Below are positions 26,166-39,900 of a stretch of 64,000 nt of DNA, piece by piece. A program made the translations under genes and the position numbers. Each line of letters opens with the position of its first letter. The first letter of the stretch is position 1. Location: assembly GCA_958295665.1 (NCBI GenBank), contig OY282558.1, positions 19,405,409 through 19,469,408 of the forward strand, written 5' to 3'. This stretch comes from Tipula vernalis. Taxonomy: Eukaryota; Arthropoda; Insecta; Diptera; Tipulidae. The notes beneath the pieces are model-generated. The model did no database searches. It saw nothing but the letters and a program-made list of their open reading frames with translations, and had not been told where the DNA came from.

Positions 26166-29000
26166 TCAACCATCGTAATCGGACCATTTTAGATTTTTAC
26201 CGCCCAAAAACTTGTGGGCTATAGCACAGTTAATTTTCAATAAAATTGAATTTTCTAAGAAATGTTTAGAAATAATCGAGCAATCAAAATGAAAATTGTC
26301 ACAGCAATTACAGGTCCCGAAACCTATTGATAGAGGTATCAACCATCGTAATCGGACCATTTTAGATTTTTGCCGCCCAAAAACTTGTGGGCTATAGCAC
26401 AGTTAATTTTCAATAAAATTGAACTTTCTAAGAAATGTTTAGAAATAATCGAGCAATCAAAATGAAAATTGTCACAGCAATTACAGGTCCCGAAACCTAT
26501 TGATAGAGGTATCAACCATCGTAATCGGACCATTTTAGATTTTTGCCGCCCAAAAACTTGTGGGCTATAGCACAGTTAATTTTCAATAAAATTGAATTTT
26601 CTAAGAAATGTTTAGAAATAATCGAGCAATCAAAATGAAAATTGTCACAGCAATTACAGGTCCCGAAACCTATTGATAGAGGTATCAACCATCGTAATCG
26701 GACCATTTTAGATTTTTGCCGCCCAAAAACTTGTGGGCTATAGCACAGTTAATTTTCAATAAAATTGAATTTTCTAAGAAATGTTTAGAAATAATCGAGC
26801 AATCAAAATGAAAATTGTCACAGCAATTACAGGTCCCGAAACCTATTGATAGAGGTATCAACCATCGTAATCCGACCATTTTAGATTTTTACCGCCCAAA
26901 AACTTGTGGGCTATAGCACAGTTAATTTTCAATAAAATTGAATTTTCTAAGAAATGTTTAGAAATAATCGAGCAATCAAAATGAAAATTGTCACAGCAAT
27001 TACAGGTCCCGAAACCTATTGATAGAGGTATCAACCATCGTAATCGGACCATTTTAGATTTTTGCCGCCCAAAAACTTGTGGGCTATAGCACAGTTAATT
27101 TTCAATAAAATTGAATTTTCTAAGAAATGTTTAGAAATAATCGAGCAATCAAAATGAAAATTGTCACAGCAATTACAGGTCCCGAAACCTATTGATAGAG
27201 GTATCAACCATCGTAATCGGACCATTTTAGATTTTTGCCGCCCAAAAACTTGTGGGCTATAGCACAGTTAATTTTCAATAAAATTGAATTTTCTAAGAAA
27301 TGTTTAGAAATAATCGAGCAATCAAAATGAAAATTGTCACAGCAATTACAGGTCCCGAAACCTATTGATAGAGGTATCAACCATCGTAATCGGACCATTT
27401 TAGATTTTTACCGCCCAAAAACTTGTGGGCTATAGCACAGTTAATTTTCAATAAAATTGAATTTTCTAAGAAATGTTTAGAAATAATCGAGCAATCAAAA
27501 TGAAAATTGTCACAGCAATTACAGGTCCCGAAACCTATTGATAGAGGTATCAACCATCGTAATCGGACCATTTTAGATTTTTGCCGCCCAAAAACTTGTG
27601 GGCTATAGCACAGTTAATTTTCAATAAAATTGAATTTTCTAAGAAATGTTTAGAAATAATCGAGCAATCAAAATGAAAATTTTCACAGCAATTACAGGTC
27701 CCGAAACCTATTGATAGAGGTATCAACCATCGTAATCGGACCATTTTAGATTTTTGCCGCCCAAAAACTTGTGGGCTATAGCACAGTTAATTTTCAATAA
27801 AATTGAACTTTCTAAGAAATGTTTAGAAATAATCGAGCAATCAAAATGAAAATTGTCACAGCAATTACAGGTCCCGAAACCTATTGATAGAGGTATCAAC
27901 CATCGTAATCGGACCATTTTAGATTTTTACCGCCCAAAAACTTGTGGGCTATAGCACAGTTAATTTTCAATAAAATTGAATTTTCTAAGAAATGTTTAGA
28001 AATAATCGAGCAATCAAAATGAAAATTGTCACAACAATTACAGGTCCCGAAACCTATTGATAGAGGTATCAACCATCGTAATCGGACCATTTTAGATTTT
28101 TGCCGCCCAAAAACTTGTGGGCTATAGCACAGTTAATTTTCAATAAAATTGAACTTTTTAAGAAATGTTTAGAAATAATCGAGCAATCAAAATGAAAATT
28201 GTCACAGCAATTACAGGTCCCGAAACCTATTGATAGAGATATCAACCATCGTAATCGGACCATTTTAGAGTTTTGCCGCCCAAAAACTTGTGGGCTATAG
28301 CACAGTTAATTTTCAATAAAATTGAATTTTCTAAGAAATGTTAAGAAATAATCGAGCAATCAAAATGAAAATTGTCACAGCAATTACAGGTCCCGAAACC
28401 TATTGATAGAGGTATCAACCATCGTAATCGGACCATTTTAGATTTTTGCCGCCCAAAAACTTGTGGGCTATAGCACAGTTAATTTTCAATAAAATTGAAC
28501 TTTCTAAGAAATGTTTAGAAATAATCGAGCAATCAAAATGAAAATTGTCACAGCAATTACAGGTCCCGAAACCTATTGATAGAGGTATCAACCATCGTAA
28601 TCGGACCATTTTAGATTTTTGCCGCCCAAAAACTTGTGGGCTATAGCACAGTTAATTTTCAATAAAATTGAACTTTCTAAGAAATGTTTAGAAATAATCG
28701 AGCAATCAAAATGAAAATTGTCACAGCAATTACAGGTCCCGAAACCTATTGATAGAGGTATCAACCATCGTAATCGGACCATTTTAGATTTTTACCGCCC
28801 AAAAACTTGTGGGCTATAGCACAGTTAATTTTCAATAAAATTGAATTTTCTAAGAAATGTTTAGAAATAATCGAGCAATCAAAATGAAAATTGTCACAGC
28901 AATTACAGGTCCCGAAACCTATTGATAGAGGTATCAACCATCGTAATCGGACCATTTTAGATTTTTGCCGCCCAAAAACTTGTGGGCTATAGCACAGTTA

Positions 29001-29200
29001 NNNNNNNNNNNNNNNNNNNNNNNNNNNNNNNNNNNNNNNNNNNNNNNNNNNNNNNNNNNNNNNNNNNNNNNNNNNNNNNNNNNNNNNNNNNNNNNNNNNN
29101 NNNNNNNNNNNNNNNNNNNNNNNNNNNNNNNNNNNNNNNNNNNNNNNNNNNNNNNNNNNNNNNNNNNNNNNNNNNNNNNNNNNNNNNNNNNNNNNNNNNN
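29001..29200. other. Assembly gap of exactly 200 N
   Basis: The last base before the gap is the final A of 'agcacagtta' and the first after it is the A of 'aggtatcaac'. In an intact monomer these points are 101 bp apart (compare 28827 and 28929), so an in-phase filling would be 101 + 173n bp. 200 does not fit, which marks it as a placeholder of unknown true size. Different monomer subfamilies lie on the two sides. Reading frames drawn across it (28934-29227, 28965-29282) are artefacts. Confidence 0.97.
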
Positions 29201-30239
29201 AGGTATCAACCATCGTAATCGGACCATTTTAGATTTTTGCCGCCAAAAACTTGTGGGCTATAGCACAGTTAATTTTCAATAAAATTGAATTTTCTAAGAA
29301 ATGTTTAGAAATAATCGAGCAATCCAAATGCAAATTGTCACAGCAATTACAGGTCCCGAAACCTATTGATAGAGGTATCAACCATCGTAATCGGACCATT
29401 TTAGATTTTTGCCGCCCAAATACTTGTGGGCTATAGCACAGTTAATTTTCAATAAAATTGAATTTTCTAAGAAATGTTTAGAAATAATCGAGCAATCAAA
29501 ATGAAAATTGTCACAGCAATTACAGGTCCCGAACCTATTGATAGAGGTATCAACCATCGTAATCGGACCATTTTAGATTTTTGCCGCCCAAAAACTTGTG
29601 GGCTATAGCACAGTTAATTTTCAATAAAATTGAATTTTCTAAGAAATGTTTAGAAATAATCGAGCAATCAAAATGCAAATTGTCACAGCAATTACAGGGC
29701 CCGAAACCTATTGATAGAGGTATCAACCATCGTAATCGGACCATTTTAGATTTTTGCCGCCCAAAAACTTGTGGGCTATAGCACAGTTAATTTTCAATAA
29801 ATAGAATTTTCTAAGAAATGTTTAGAAATAATCGAGCAATCAAAATGAAAATTGTCACAGCAATTACAGGTCCCGAAACCTATTGATAGAGGTATCAACC
29901 ATCGTAATCGGACCATTTCAAATTTTTGCCGCCCAAAAACTTGTGGGCTATAGCACAGTTAATTCTCAATAAAATTGAGTTTTCTAAGAAATGTTTAGAA
30001 ATAATCGAGCAATCAAAATGAAAATTGTCACAGCAATTACAGGTCCCGAAACCTATTGATAGAGGTATCAACCATCGTAATCGGACCATTTCAAATTTTG
30101 CCGCCCAAAAACTTGTGGGCTATAGCACAGTTAATTCTCAATAAAATTGAATTTTCTAAAAAACGTTTAGAAATAATCGAGCAATCAAAATGAAAATTGC
30201 CACAGCAATTACAGGTCCCGAAACCTATTGATAGAGGTA
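29201..30239. repeat. Satellite monomers next to the gap, with four 1-bp deletions
   Basis: Phase marks at 29206, 29378, 29550, 29723, 29895, 30068 and 30240 give periods of 172, 172, 173, 172, 173 and 172. The losses are one C in 'gccgccaaaaac', one A in 'cccgaacctat', one A in 'caataaatag' and one T in 'tcaaattttgcc', all in homopolymer runs. The variant order (aatccaaatgc; cccaaatact; cagggccc; aatagaattt; then two 'atttcaaat' monomers) matches intact copies at 30240-30931 and 31451-32488. It looks like a low-accuracy contig end. Confidence 0.85.
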
Positions 30240-32488
30240 TCAACCATCGTAATCGGACCATTTTAGATTTTTGCCGCCCAAAAACTTGTGGGCTATAGCA
30301 CAGTTAATTTTCAATAAAATTGAATTTTCTAAGAAATGTTTAGAAATAATCGAGCAATCCAAATGCAAATTGTCACAGCAATTACAGGTCCCGAAACCTA
30401 TTGATAGAGGTATCAACCATCGTAATCGGACCATTTTAGATTTTTGCCGCCCAAATACTTGTGGGCTATAGCACAGTTAATTTTCAATAAAATTGAATTT
30501 TCTAAGAAATGTTTAGAAATAATCGAGCAATCAAAATGAAAATTGTCACAGCAATTACAGGTCCCGAAACCTATTGATAGAGGTATCAACCATCGTAATC
30601 GGACCATTTTAGATTTTTGCCGCCCAAAAACTTGTGGGCTATAGCACAGTTAATTTTCAATAAAATTGAATTTTCTAAGAAATGTTTAGAAATAATCGAG
30701 CAATCAAAATGCAAATTGTCACAGCAATTACAGGGCCCGAAACCTATTGATAGAGGTATCAACCATCGTAATCGGACCATTTTAGATTTTTGCCGCCCAA
30801 AAACTTGTGGGCTATAGCACAGTTAATTTTCAATAAAATAGAATTTTCTAAGAAATGTTTAGAAATAATCGAGCAATCAAAATGAAAATTGTCACAGCAA
30901 TTACAGGTCCCGAAACCTATTGATAGAGGTATCAACCATCGTAATCGGACCATTTTAGATTTTTGCCGCCCAAAAACTTGTGGGCTATAGCACAGTTAAT
31001 TTTCAATATAATTGAATTTTCTAAGAAATATTTAGAAATAATCGTGCAATCAAAATGAAAATTGTCACAGCAATTACAGGTCCCGAAACCTATTGATAGA
31101 GGTATCAACCATCGTAATCGGACCATTTTAGATTTTTGCCGCCCAAAAACTTGTGGGCTATAGCACAGTTAATTTTCAATAAAATTGAATTTTCTAAGAA
31201 ATGTTTAGAAATAATCGTGCAATCAAAATGAAAATTGTCACAGCAATTACAGGTCCCGAAACCTATTGATAGAGGTATCAACCATCGTAATCGGACCATT
31301 TTAGATTTTTGCCGCCCAAAAACTTGTGGGCTATAGCACCGTTAATTTTCAATAAAATTGAATTTTCTAAGAAATGTTTAGAAATAATCGAGCAATCAAA
31401 ATGAAAATTGTCACAGCAATTACAGGTCCCGAAACCTATTGATAGAGGTATCAACCATCGTAATCGGACCATTTCAAATTTTTGCCGCCCAAAAACTTGT
31501 GGGCTATAGCACAGTTAATTCTCAATAAAATTGAGTTTTCTAAGAAATGTTTAGAAATAATCGAGCAATCAAAATGAAAATTGTCACAGCAATTACAGGT
31601 CCCGAAACCTATTGATAGAGGTATCAACCATCGTAATCGGACCATTTCAAATTTTTGCCGCCCAAAAACTTGTGGGCTATAGCACAGTTAATTCTCAATA
31701 AAATTGAATTTTCTAAAAAACGTTTAGAAATAATCGAGCAATCAAAATGAAAATTGCCACAGCAATTACAGGTCCCGAAACCTATTGATAGAGGTATCAA
31801 CCATCGTAATCGGACCATTTTAGATTTTTGCCGCCCAAAAACTTGTGGGCTATAGCACAGTTAATTTTCAATAAAATTGAATTTTCTAAGAAATGTTTAG
31901 AAATAATCGAGCAATCCAAATGCAAATTGTCACAGCAATTACAGGTCCCGAAACCTATTGATAGAGGTATCAACCATCGTAATCGGACCATTTTAGATTT
32001 TTGCCGCCCAAATACTTGTGGGCTATAGCACAGTTAATTTTCAATAAAATTGAATTTTCTAAGAAATGTTTAGAAATAATCGAGCAATCAAAATGAAAAT
32101 TGTCACAGCAATTACAGGTCCCGAAACCTATTGATAGAGGTATCAACCATCGTAATCGGACCATTTTAGATTTTTGCCGCCCAAAAACTTGTGGGCTATA
32201 GCACAGTTAATTTTCAATAAAATTGAATTTTCTAAGAAATGTTTAGAAATAATCGAGCAATCAAAATGCAAATTGTCACAGCAATTACAGGGCCCGAAAC
32301 CTATTGATAGAGGTATCAACCATCGTAATCGGACCATTTTAGATTTTTGCCGCCCAAAAACTTGTGGGCTATAGCACAGTTAATTTTCAATAAAATAGAA
32401 TTTTCTAAGAAATGTTTAGAAATAATCGAGCAATCAAAATGAAAATTGTCACAGCAATTACAGGTCCCGAAACCTATTGATAGAGGTA
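30240..32488. repeat. Nine-monomer-spaced module (1557 bp)
   Basis: A four-monomer module (aatccaaatgc; cccaaatact; cagggccc; 'aaaatagaat') occurs at 30240-30931 and 31797-32488, 1557 bp or nine monomers apart, and in error-bearing form from 29206. It is preceded each time by two 'atttcaaat' monomers, the second with 'ctaaaaaacg' and 'attgccacag' (30068 and 31624). The first two module members recur at 41312 and 42696. Confidence 0.83.
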
Positions 32489-33526
32489 TCAACCATCGTA
32501 ATCGGACCATTTTAGATTTTTGCCGCCCAAATACTTGTGGGCTATAGCACAGTTAATTTTCAATAAAATTGAATTTTCTAAGAAATGTTTAGAAATAATC
32601 GAGCAATCAAAATGAAAATTGTCACAGCAATTACAGGTCCCGAAACCTATTGATAGAGGTATCAACCATCGTAATCGGACCATTTTGGATTTTTGCCGCC
32701 CAAAAACTTGTGGGCTATAGCACAGTTAATTCTCAATAAAATTGAGTTTTCTAAGAAATGTTTAGAAATAATCGAGCAATCAAAATGAAAATTGTCACAG
32801 CAATTACAGGTCCCGAAACCTATTGATAGAGGTATCAACCATCGTAATCGGACCATTTCAAATTTTTGCCGCCCAAAAACTTGTGGGCTATAGCACAGTT
32901 AATTCTCAATAAAATTGAGTTTTCTAAGAAATGTTTAGAAATAATCGTGCAATCAAAATGAAAATTGTCACAGCAATTACAGGTCCCGAAACCTATTGAT
33001 AGAGGTATCAACCATCGTAATCGGACCATTTTAGATTTTTGCCGCCCAAAAACTTGTGGGCTATAGCACAGTTAATTTTCAATAAAATTGAATTTTCTAA
33101 GAAATGTTTAGAAATAATCGAGCAATCAAAATGAAAATTGTCACAGCAATTACAGGTCCCGAAACCTATTGATAGAGGTATCAACCATCGTAATCGGACC
33201 ATTTCAAATTTTTGCCGCCCAAAAACTTGTGGGCTATAGCACAGTTAATTCTCAATAAAATTGAGTTTTCTAAGAAATGTTTAGAAATAATCGTGCAATC
33301 AAAATGAAAATTGTCACAGCAATTACAGGTCCCGAAACCTATTGATAGAGGTATCAACCATCGTAATCGGACCATTTTAGATTTTTGCCGCCCAAAAACT
33401 TGTGGGATATAGCACAGTTAATTTTCAATAAAATTTAATTTTCTAAGAAATGTTTAGAAATAATCGAGCAATCAAAATGAAAATTGTCACAGCAATTACA
33501 GGTCCCGAAACCTATTGATAGAGGTA

Positions 33527-35256
33527 TCAACCATCGTAATCGGACCATTTTAGATTTTTGCCGCCCAAAAACTTGTGGGCTATAGCACAGTTAATTTTCA
33601 ATAAAATTGAATTTTCTAAGAAATGTTTAGAAATAATCGTGCAATCAAAATGAAAATTGTCACAGCAATTACAGGTCCCGAAACCTATTGATAGAGGTAT
33701 CAACCATCGTAATCGGACCATTTTAGATTTTTGCCGCCCAAAAACTTGTGGGCTATAGCACAGTTAATTTTCAATAAAATTGAATTTTCTAAGAAATGTT
33801 TAGAAATAATCGAGCAATCAAAATGAAAATTGTCACAGCAATTACAGGTCCCGAAACCTATTGATAGAGGTATCAACCATCGTAATCGGACCATTTTAGA
33901 TTTTTGCCGCCCAAAAACTTGTGGGCTATAGCACAGTTAATTTTCAATATAATTGAATTTTCTAAGAAATGTTTAGAAATAATCGTGCAATCAAAATGAA
34001 AATTGTCACAGCAATTACAGGTCCCGAAACCTATTGATAGAGGTATCAACCATCGTAATCGGACCATTTTAGATTTTTGCCGCCCAAAAACTTGTGGGCT
34101 ATACCACAGTTAATTTTCAATATAATTGAATTTTCTAAGAAATGTTTAGAAATAATCGAGCAATCAAAATGAAAATTGTCACAGCAATTACAGGTCCCGA
34201 AACCTATTGATAGAGGTATCAACCATCGTAATCGGACCATTTCAAATTTTTGCCGCCCAAAAACTTGTGGGCTATAGCACAGTTAATTTTCAATATAATT
34301 GAATTTTCTAAGAAATGTTTAGAAATAATCGTGCAATCAAAATGAAAATTGTCACAGCAATTACAGGTCCCGAAACCTATTGATAGAGGTATCAACCATC
34401 ATAATCGGACCATTTTAGATTTTTGCCGCCCAAAAACTTGTGGGCTATAGCACAGTTAATTTTCAATAAAATTGAATTTTCTAAGAAATGTTTAGAAATA
34501 ATCGTGCAATCAAAATGAAAATTGTCACAGCAATTACAGGTCCCGAAACCTATTGATAGAGGTATCAACCATCGTAATCGGACCATTTTAGATTTTTGCC
34601 GCCCAAAAACTTGTGGGCTATAGCACAGTTAATTTTCAATAAAATTGAATTTTCTAAGAAATGTTTAGAAATAATCGAGCAATCAAAATGAAAATTGTCA
34701 CAGCAATTACAGGTCCCGAAACCTATTGATAGAGGTATCAACCATCGTAATCGGACCATTTTAGATTTTTGCCGCCCAAAAACTTGTGGGCTATAGCACA
34801 GTTAATTTTCAATATAATTGAATTTTCTAAGAAATGTTTAGAAATAATCGTGCAATCAAAATGAAAATTGTCACAGCAATTACAGGTCCCGAAACCTATT
34901 GATAGAGGTATCAACCATCGTAATCGGACCATTTTAGATTTTTGCCGCCCAAAAACTTGTGGGCTATAGCACAGTTAATTTTCAATATAATTGAATTTTC
35001 TAAGAAATGTTTAGAAATAATCGAGCAATCAAAATGAAAATTGTCACAGCAATTACAGGTCCCGAAACCTATTGATAGAGGTATCAACCATCGTAATCGG
35101 ACCATTTCAAATTTTTGCCGCCCAAAAACTTGTGGGCTATAGCACAGTTAATTTTCAATATAATTGAATTTTCTAAGAAATGTTTAGAAATAATCGTGCA
35201 ATCAAAATGAAAATTGTCACAGCAATTACAGGTCCCGAAACCTATTGATAGAGGTA
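33527..35256. repeat. Five-monomer tandem duplication (865 bp)
   Basis: 33527-34391 and 34392-35256 share the order cgtgc / cgagc / caatataatt with cgtgc / caatataatt with cgagc / 'atttcaaat' with caatataatt. Differences are few: 'catcataatc' at 34400 only, and 'gctataccac' at 34.10 kb only. Confidence 0.82.
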
Positions 35257-36986
35257 TCAACCATCATAATCGGACCATTTTAGATTTTTGCCGCCCAAAA
35301 ACTTGTGGGCTATAGCACAGTTAATTTTCAATAAAATTGAATTTTCTAAGAAATGTTTAGAAATAATCGAGCAATCAAAATGAAAATTGTCACAGCAATT
35401 ACAGGTCCCGAAACCTATTGATAGAGGTATCAACCATCGTAATCGGACCATTTTAGATTTTTGCCGCCCAAAAACTTGTGGGCTATAGCACAGTTAATTT
35501 TCAATATAATTGAATTTTCTAAGAAATGTTTAGAAATAATCGTGCAATCAAAATGAAAATTGTCACAGCAGTTACAGGTCCCGAAACCTATTGATAGAGG
35601 TATCAACCATCGTAATCGGACCATTTTAGATTTTTGCCGCCCAAAAACTTGTGGGCTATAGCACAGTTAATTTTCAATAAAATTGAATTTTCTAAGAAAT
35701 GTTTAGAAATAATCGAGCAATCAAAATGAAAATTGTCACAGCAATTACAGGTCCCGAAACCTATTGATAGAGGTATCAACCATCGTAATCGGACCATTTC
35801 AAATTTTTGCCGCCCAAAAACTTGTGGGCTATAGCACAGTTAATTCTCAAAAAAATTGAGTTTTCTAAGAAATGTTTAGAAATAATCGTGCAATCAAAAT
35901 GAAAATTGTCACAGCAATTACAGGTCCCGAAACCTATTGATAGAGGTATCAACCATCGTAATCGGACCATTTTAGATTTTTGCCGCCCAAAAACTTGTGG
36001 GCTATAGCACAGTTAATTTTCAATATAATTGAATTTTCTAAGAAATGTTTAGAAATAATCGAGCAATCAAAATGAAAATTGTCACAGCAATTACAGGTCC
36101 CGAAACCTATTGATAGAGGTATCAACCATCGTAATCGGACCATTTCAAATTTTTGCCGCCCAAAAACTTGTGGGCTATAGCACAGTTAATTTTCAATATA
36201 ATTGAATTTTCTAAGAAATGTTTAGAAATAATCGTGCAATCAAAATGAAAATTGTCACAGCAATTACAGGTCCCGAAACCTATTGATAGAGGTATCAACC
36301 ATCATAATCGGACCATTTTAGATTTTTGCCGCCCAAAAACTTGTGGGCTATAGCACAGTTAATTTTCAATAAAATTGAATTTTCTAAGAAATGTTTAGAA
36401 ATAATCGAGCAATCAAAATGAAAATTGTCACAGCAATTACAGGTCCCGAAACCTATTGATAGAGGTATCAACCATCGTAATCGGACCATTTTAGATTTTT
36501 GCCGCCCAAAAACTTGTGGGCTATAGCACAGTTAATTTTCAATATAATTGAATTTTCTAAGAAATGTTTAGAAATAATCGTGCAATCAAAATGAAAATTG
36601 TCACAGCAGTTACAGGTCCCGAAACCTATTGATAGAGGTATCAACCATCGTAATCGGACCATTTTAGATTTTTGCCGCCCAAAAACTTGTGGGCTATAGC
36701 ACAGTTAATTTTCAATAAAATTGAATTTTCTAAGAAATGTTTAGAAATAATCGAGCAATCAAAATGAAAATTGTCACAGCAATTACAGGTCCCGAAACCT
36801 ATTGATAGAGGTATCAACCATCGTAATCGGACCATTTCAAATTTTTGCCGCCCAAAAACTTGTGGGCTATAGCACAGTTAATTCTCAAAAAAATTGAGTT
36901 TTCTAAGAAATGTTTAGAAATAATCGTGCAATCAAAATGAAAATTGTCACAGCAATTACAGGTCCCGAAACCTATTGATAGAGGTA
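34911..36986. repeat. Six-monomer tandem duplication (1038 bp)
   Basis: 34911-35948 and 35949-36986 match monomer by monomer: caatataatt/cgagc; 'atttcaaat'; 'catcataatc'; caatataatt with 'agcagttac'; ordinary; and 'atttcaaat' with the private 'tctcaaaaaaatt'. The private change recurs at exactly 1038 bp (about 35847 and 36885). The block overlaps the preceding five-monomer unit, showing successive amplification with different unit sizes. Confidence 0.86.
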
Positions 36987-39900
36987 TCAACCATCGTAAT
37001 CGGACCATTTTAGATTTTTGCCGCCCAAAAACTTGTGGGCTATAGCACAGTTAATTTTCAATAAAATTGAATTTTCTAAGAAATGTTTAGAAATAATCGT
37101 GCAATCAAAATGAAAATTGTCACAGCAACTACAGGTCCCGAAACCTATTGATAGAGGTATCAACCATCGTAATCGGACCATTTTAAATTTTTGCCGCCCA
37201 AAAACTTTTGGGCTATAGCACCGTTAATTTTCAATAAAATTGAATTTTCTAAGAAATGTTTAGAAATAATCGAGCAATCAAAATGAAAATTGTCACAGCA
37301 ATTACAGGTCCCGAAACCTATTGATAGAGGTATCAACCATCGTAATCGGACCATTTTAGATTTTTGCCGCCCAAAAACTTGTGGGCTATAGCACAGTTAA
37401 TTTTCAATATAATTGAATTTTCTAAGAAATATTTAGAAATAATCGTGCAATCAAAATGAAAATTGTCACAGCAATTACAGGTCCCGAAACCTATTGATAG
37501 AGGTATCAACCATCGTAATCGGACCATTTTAGATTTTTGCTGCCCAAAAACTTGTGGGCTATAGCACAGTTAATTTTCAATATAATTGAATTTTCTAAGA
37601 AATGTTTAGAAATAATCGAGCAATCAAAATGAAAATTGTCACAGCAATTACAGGTCCCGAAACCTATTGATAGAGGTATCAACCATCGTAATCGGACCAT
37701 TTTAGATTTTTGCCGCCCAAAAACTTGTGGGCTATAGCACAGTTAATTTTCAATAAAATTGAATTTTCTAAGAAATGTTTAGAAATAATCGTGCAATCAA
37801 AATGAAAATTGTCACAGCAATTGCAGGTCCCGAAACCTATTGATAGAGGTATCAACCATCGTAATCGGACCATTTCAAATTTTTGCCGCCCAAAAACTTG
37901 TGGGCTATAGCACAGTTAATTTTCAATATAATTGAATTTTCTAAGAAATGTTTAGAAATAATCGTGCAATCAAAATGAAAATTGTCACAGCAATTACAGG
38001 TCCCGAAACCTATTGATAGAGGTATCAACCATCGTAATCGGACCATTTCAAATTTTTGCCGCCCAAAAACTTGTGGGCTATAGCACAGTTAATTTTCAAT
38101 AAAATTGAGTTTTCTAAGAAATGTTTAGAAATAATCGAGCAATCAACATGAAAATTGTCACAGCAATTACAGGTCCCGAAACCTATTGATAGAGGTATCA
38201 ACCATCGTAATCGGACCATTTTAGATTTTTGCCGCCCAAAAACTTGTGGGCTATAGCACAGTTAATTTTCAATATAATTGAATTTTCTAAGAAATATTTA
38301 GAAATAATCGTGCAATCAAAATGAAAATTGTCACAGCAATTACAGGTCCCGAAACCTATTGATAGAGGTATCAACCATCGTAATCGGACCATTTTAGATT
38401 TTTGCTGCCCAAAAACTTGTGGGCTATAGCACAGTTAATTTTCAATATAATTGAATTTTCTAAGAAATGTTTAGAAATAATCGAGCAATCAAAATGAAAA
38501 TTGTCACAGCAATTACAGGTCCCGAAACCTATTGATAGAGGTATCAACCATCGTAATCGGACCATTTCAAATTTTTGCCGCCCAAAAACTTGTGGGCTAT
38601 AGCACAGTTAATTTTCAATATAATTGAATTTTCTAAGAAATGTTTAGAAATAATCGTGCAATCAAAATGAAAATTGTCACAGCAGTTACAGGTCCCGAAA
38701 CCTATTGATAGAGGTATCAACCATCGTAATCGGACCATTTTAGATTTTTGCCGCCCAAAAACTTGTGGGCTATAGCACAGTTAATTTTCAATATAATTGA
38801 ATTTTCTAAGAAATATTTAGAAATAATCGTGCAATCAAAATGAAAATTGTCACAGCAATTACAGGTCCCGAAACCTATTGATAGAGGTATCAACCATCGT
38901 AATCGGACCATTTTAGATTTTTGCCGCCCAAAAACTTGTGGGCTATAGCACAGTTAATTTTCAATATAATTGAATTTTCTAAGAAATGCTTAGAAATAAT
39001 CGAGCAATCAAAATGAAAATTGTCACAGCAATTACAGGTCCCGAAACCTATTGATAGAGGTATCAACCATCGTAATCGGACCATTTCAAATTTTTGCCGC
39101 CCAAAAACTTGTGGGCTATAGCACAGTTAATTTTCAATATAATTGAATTTTCTAAGAAATGTTTAGAAATAATCGTGCAATCAAAATGAAAATTGTCACA
39201 GCAATTACAGGTCCCGAAACCTATTGATAGAGGTATCAACCATCATAATCGGACCATTTTAGATTTTTGCCGCCCAAAAACTTGTGGGCTATAGCACAGT
39301 TAATTTTCAATAAAATTGAATTTTCTAAGAAATGTTTAGAAATAATCGAGCAATCAAAATGAAAATTGTCACAGCAATTACAGGTCCCGAAACCTATTGA
39401 TAGAGGTATCAACCATCGTAATCGGACCATTTTAGATTTTTGCCGCCCAAAAACTTGTGGGCTATAGCACAGTTAATTTTCAATATATTTGAATTTTCTA
39501 AGAAATGTTTAGAAATAATCGTGCAATCAAAATGAAAATTGTCACAGCAGTTACAGGTCCCGAAACCTATTGATAGAGGTATCAACCATCGTAATCGGAC
39601 CATTTTAGATTTTTGCCGCCCAAAAACTTGTGGGCTATAGCACAGTTAATTTTCAATAAAATTGAATTTTCTAAGAAATGTTTAGAAATAATCGAGCAAT
39701 CAAAATGAAAATTGTCACAGCAATTACAGGTCCCGAAACCTATTGATAGAGGTATCAACCATCGTAATCGGACCATTTCAAATTTTTGCCGCCCAAAAAC
39801 TTGTGGGCTATAGCACAGTTAATTCTCAATAAAATTGAGTTTTCTAAGAAATGTTTAGAAATAATCGTGCAATCAAAATGAAAATTGTCACAGCAATTAC

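Larger units (their letters stand above)
1..29000. repeat. Left part of 173-bp satellite array (168 phase points)
   Basis: Head-to-tail monomers recur every 173 bp, all in one orientation; the phase mark 'tcaacc' falls at 27, 200, 373 and so on to 28934. After removing four 4-bp insertions (six single-base indels at 5.08-6.45 kb cancel), 27 to 28934 is exactly 167 periods. Diagnostic variants of this part are 'tttttaccg' alternating with 'tttttgccg', 'ttgaactttc', 'ttgaatttac', 'cacaacaatt' and 'ttagagtttt'. The right-hand marker 'cgtgcaatc' was not seen here. The composition is AT-rich and there is no interruption by mobile elements or unique DNA. Satellites of this length are typical of eukaryotic heterochromatin and often of centromeres; that location is inference. 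Short reading frames inside it are repeat by-products. Confidence 0.98.

Noticed and set aside
28934..29282. Frames of 71-105 codons across the N run
   Set aside because: They consist mostly of unknown residues from the 200-N gap and have no meaning.
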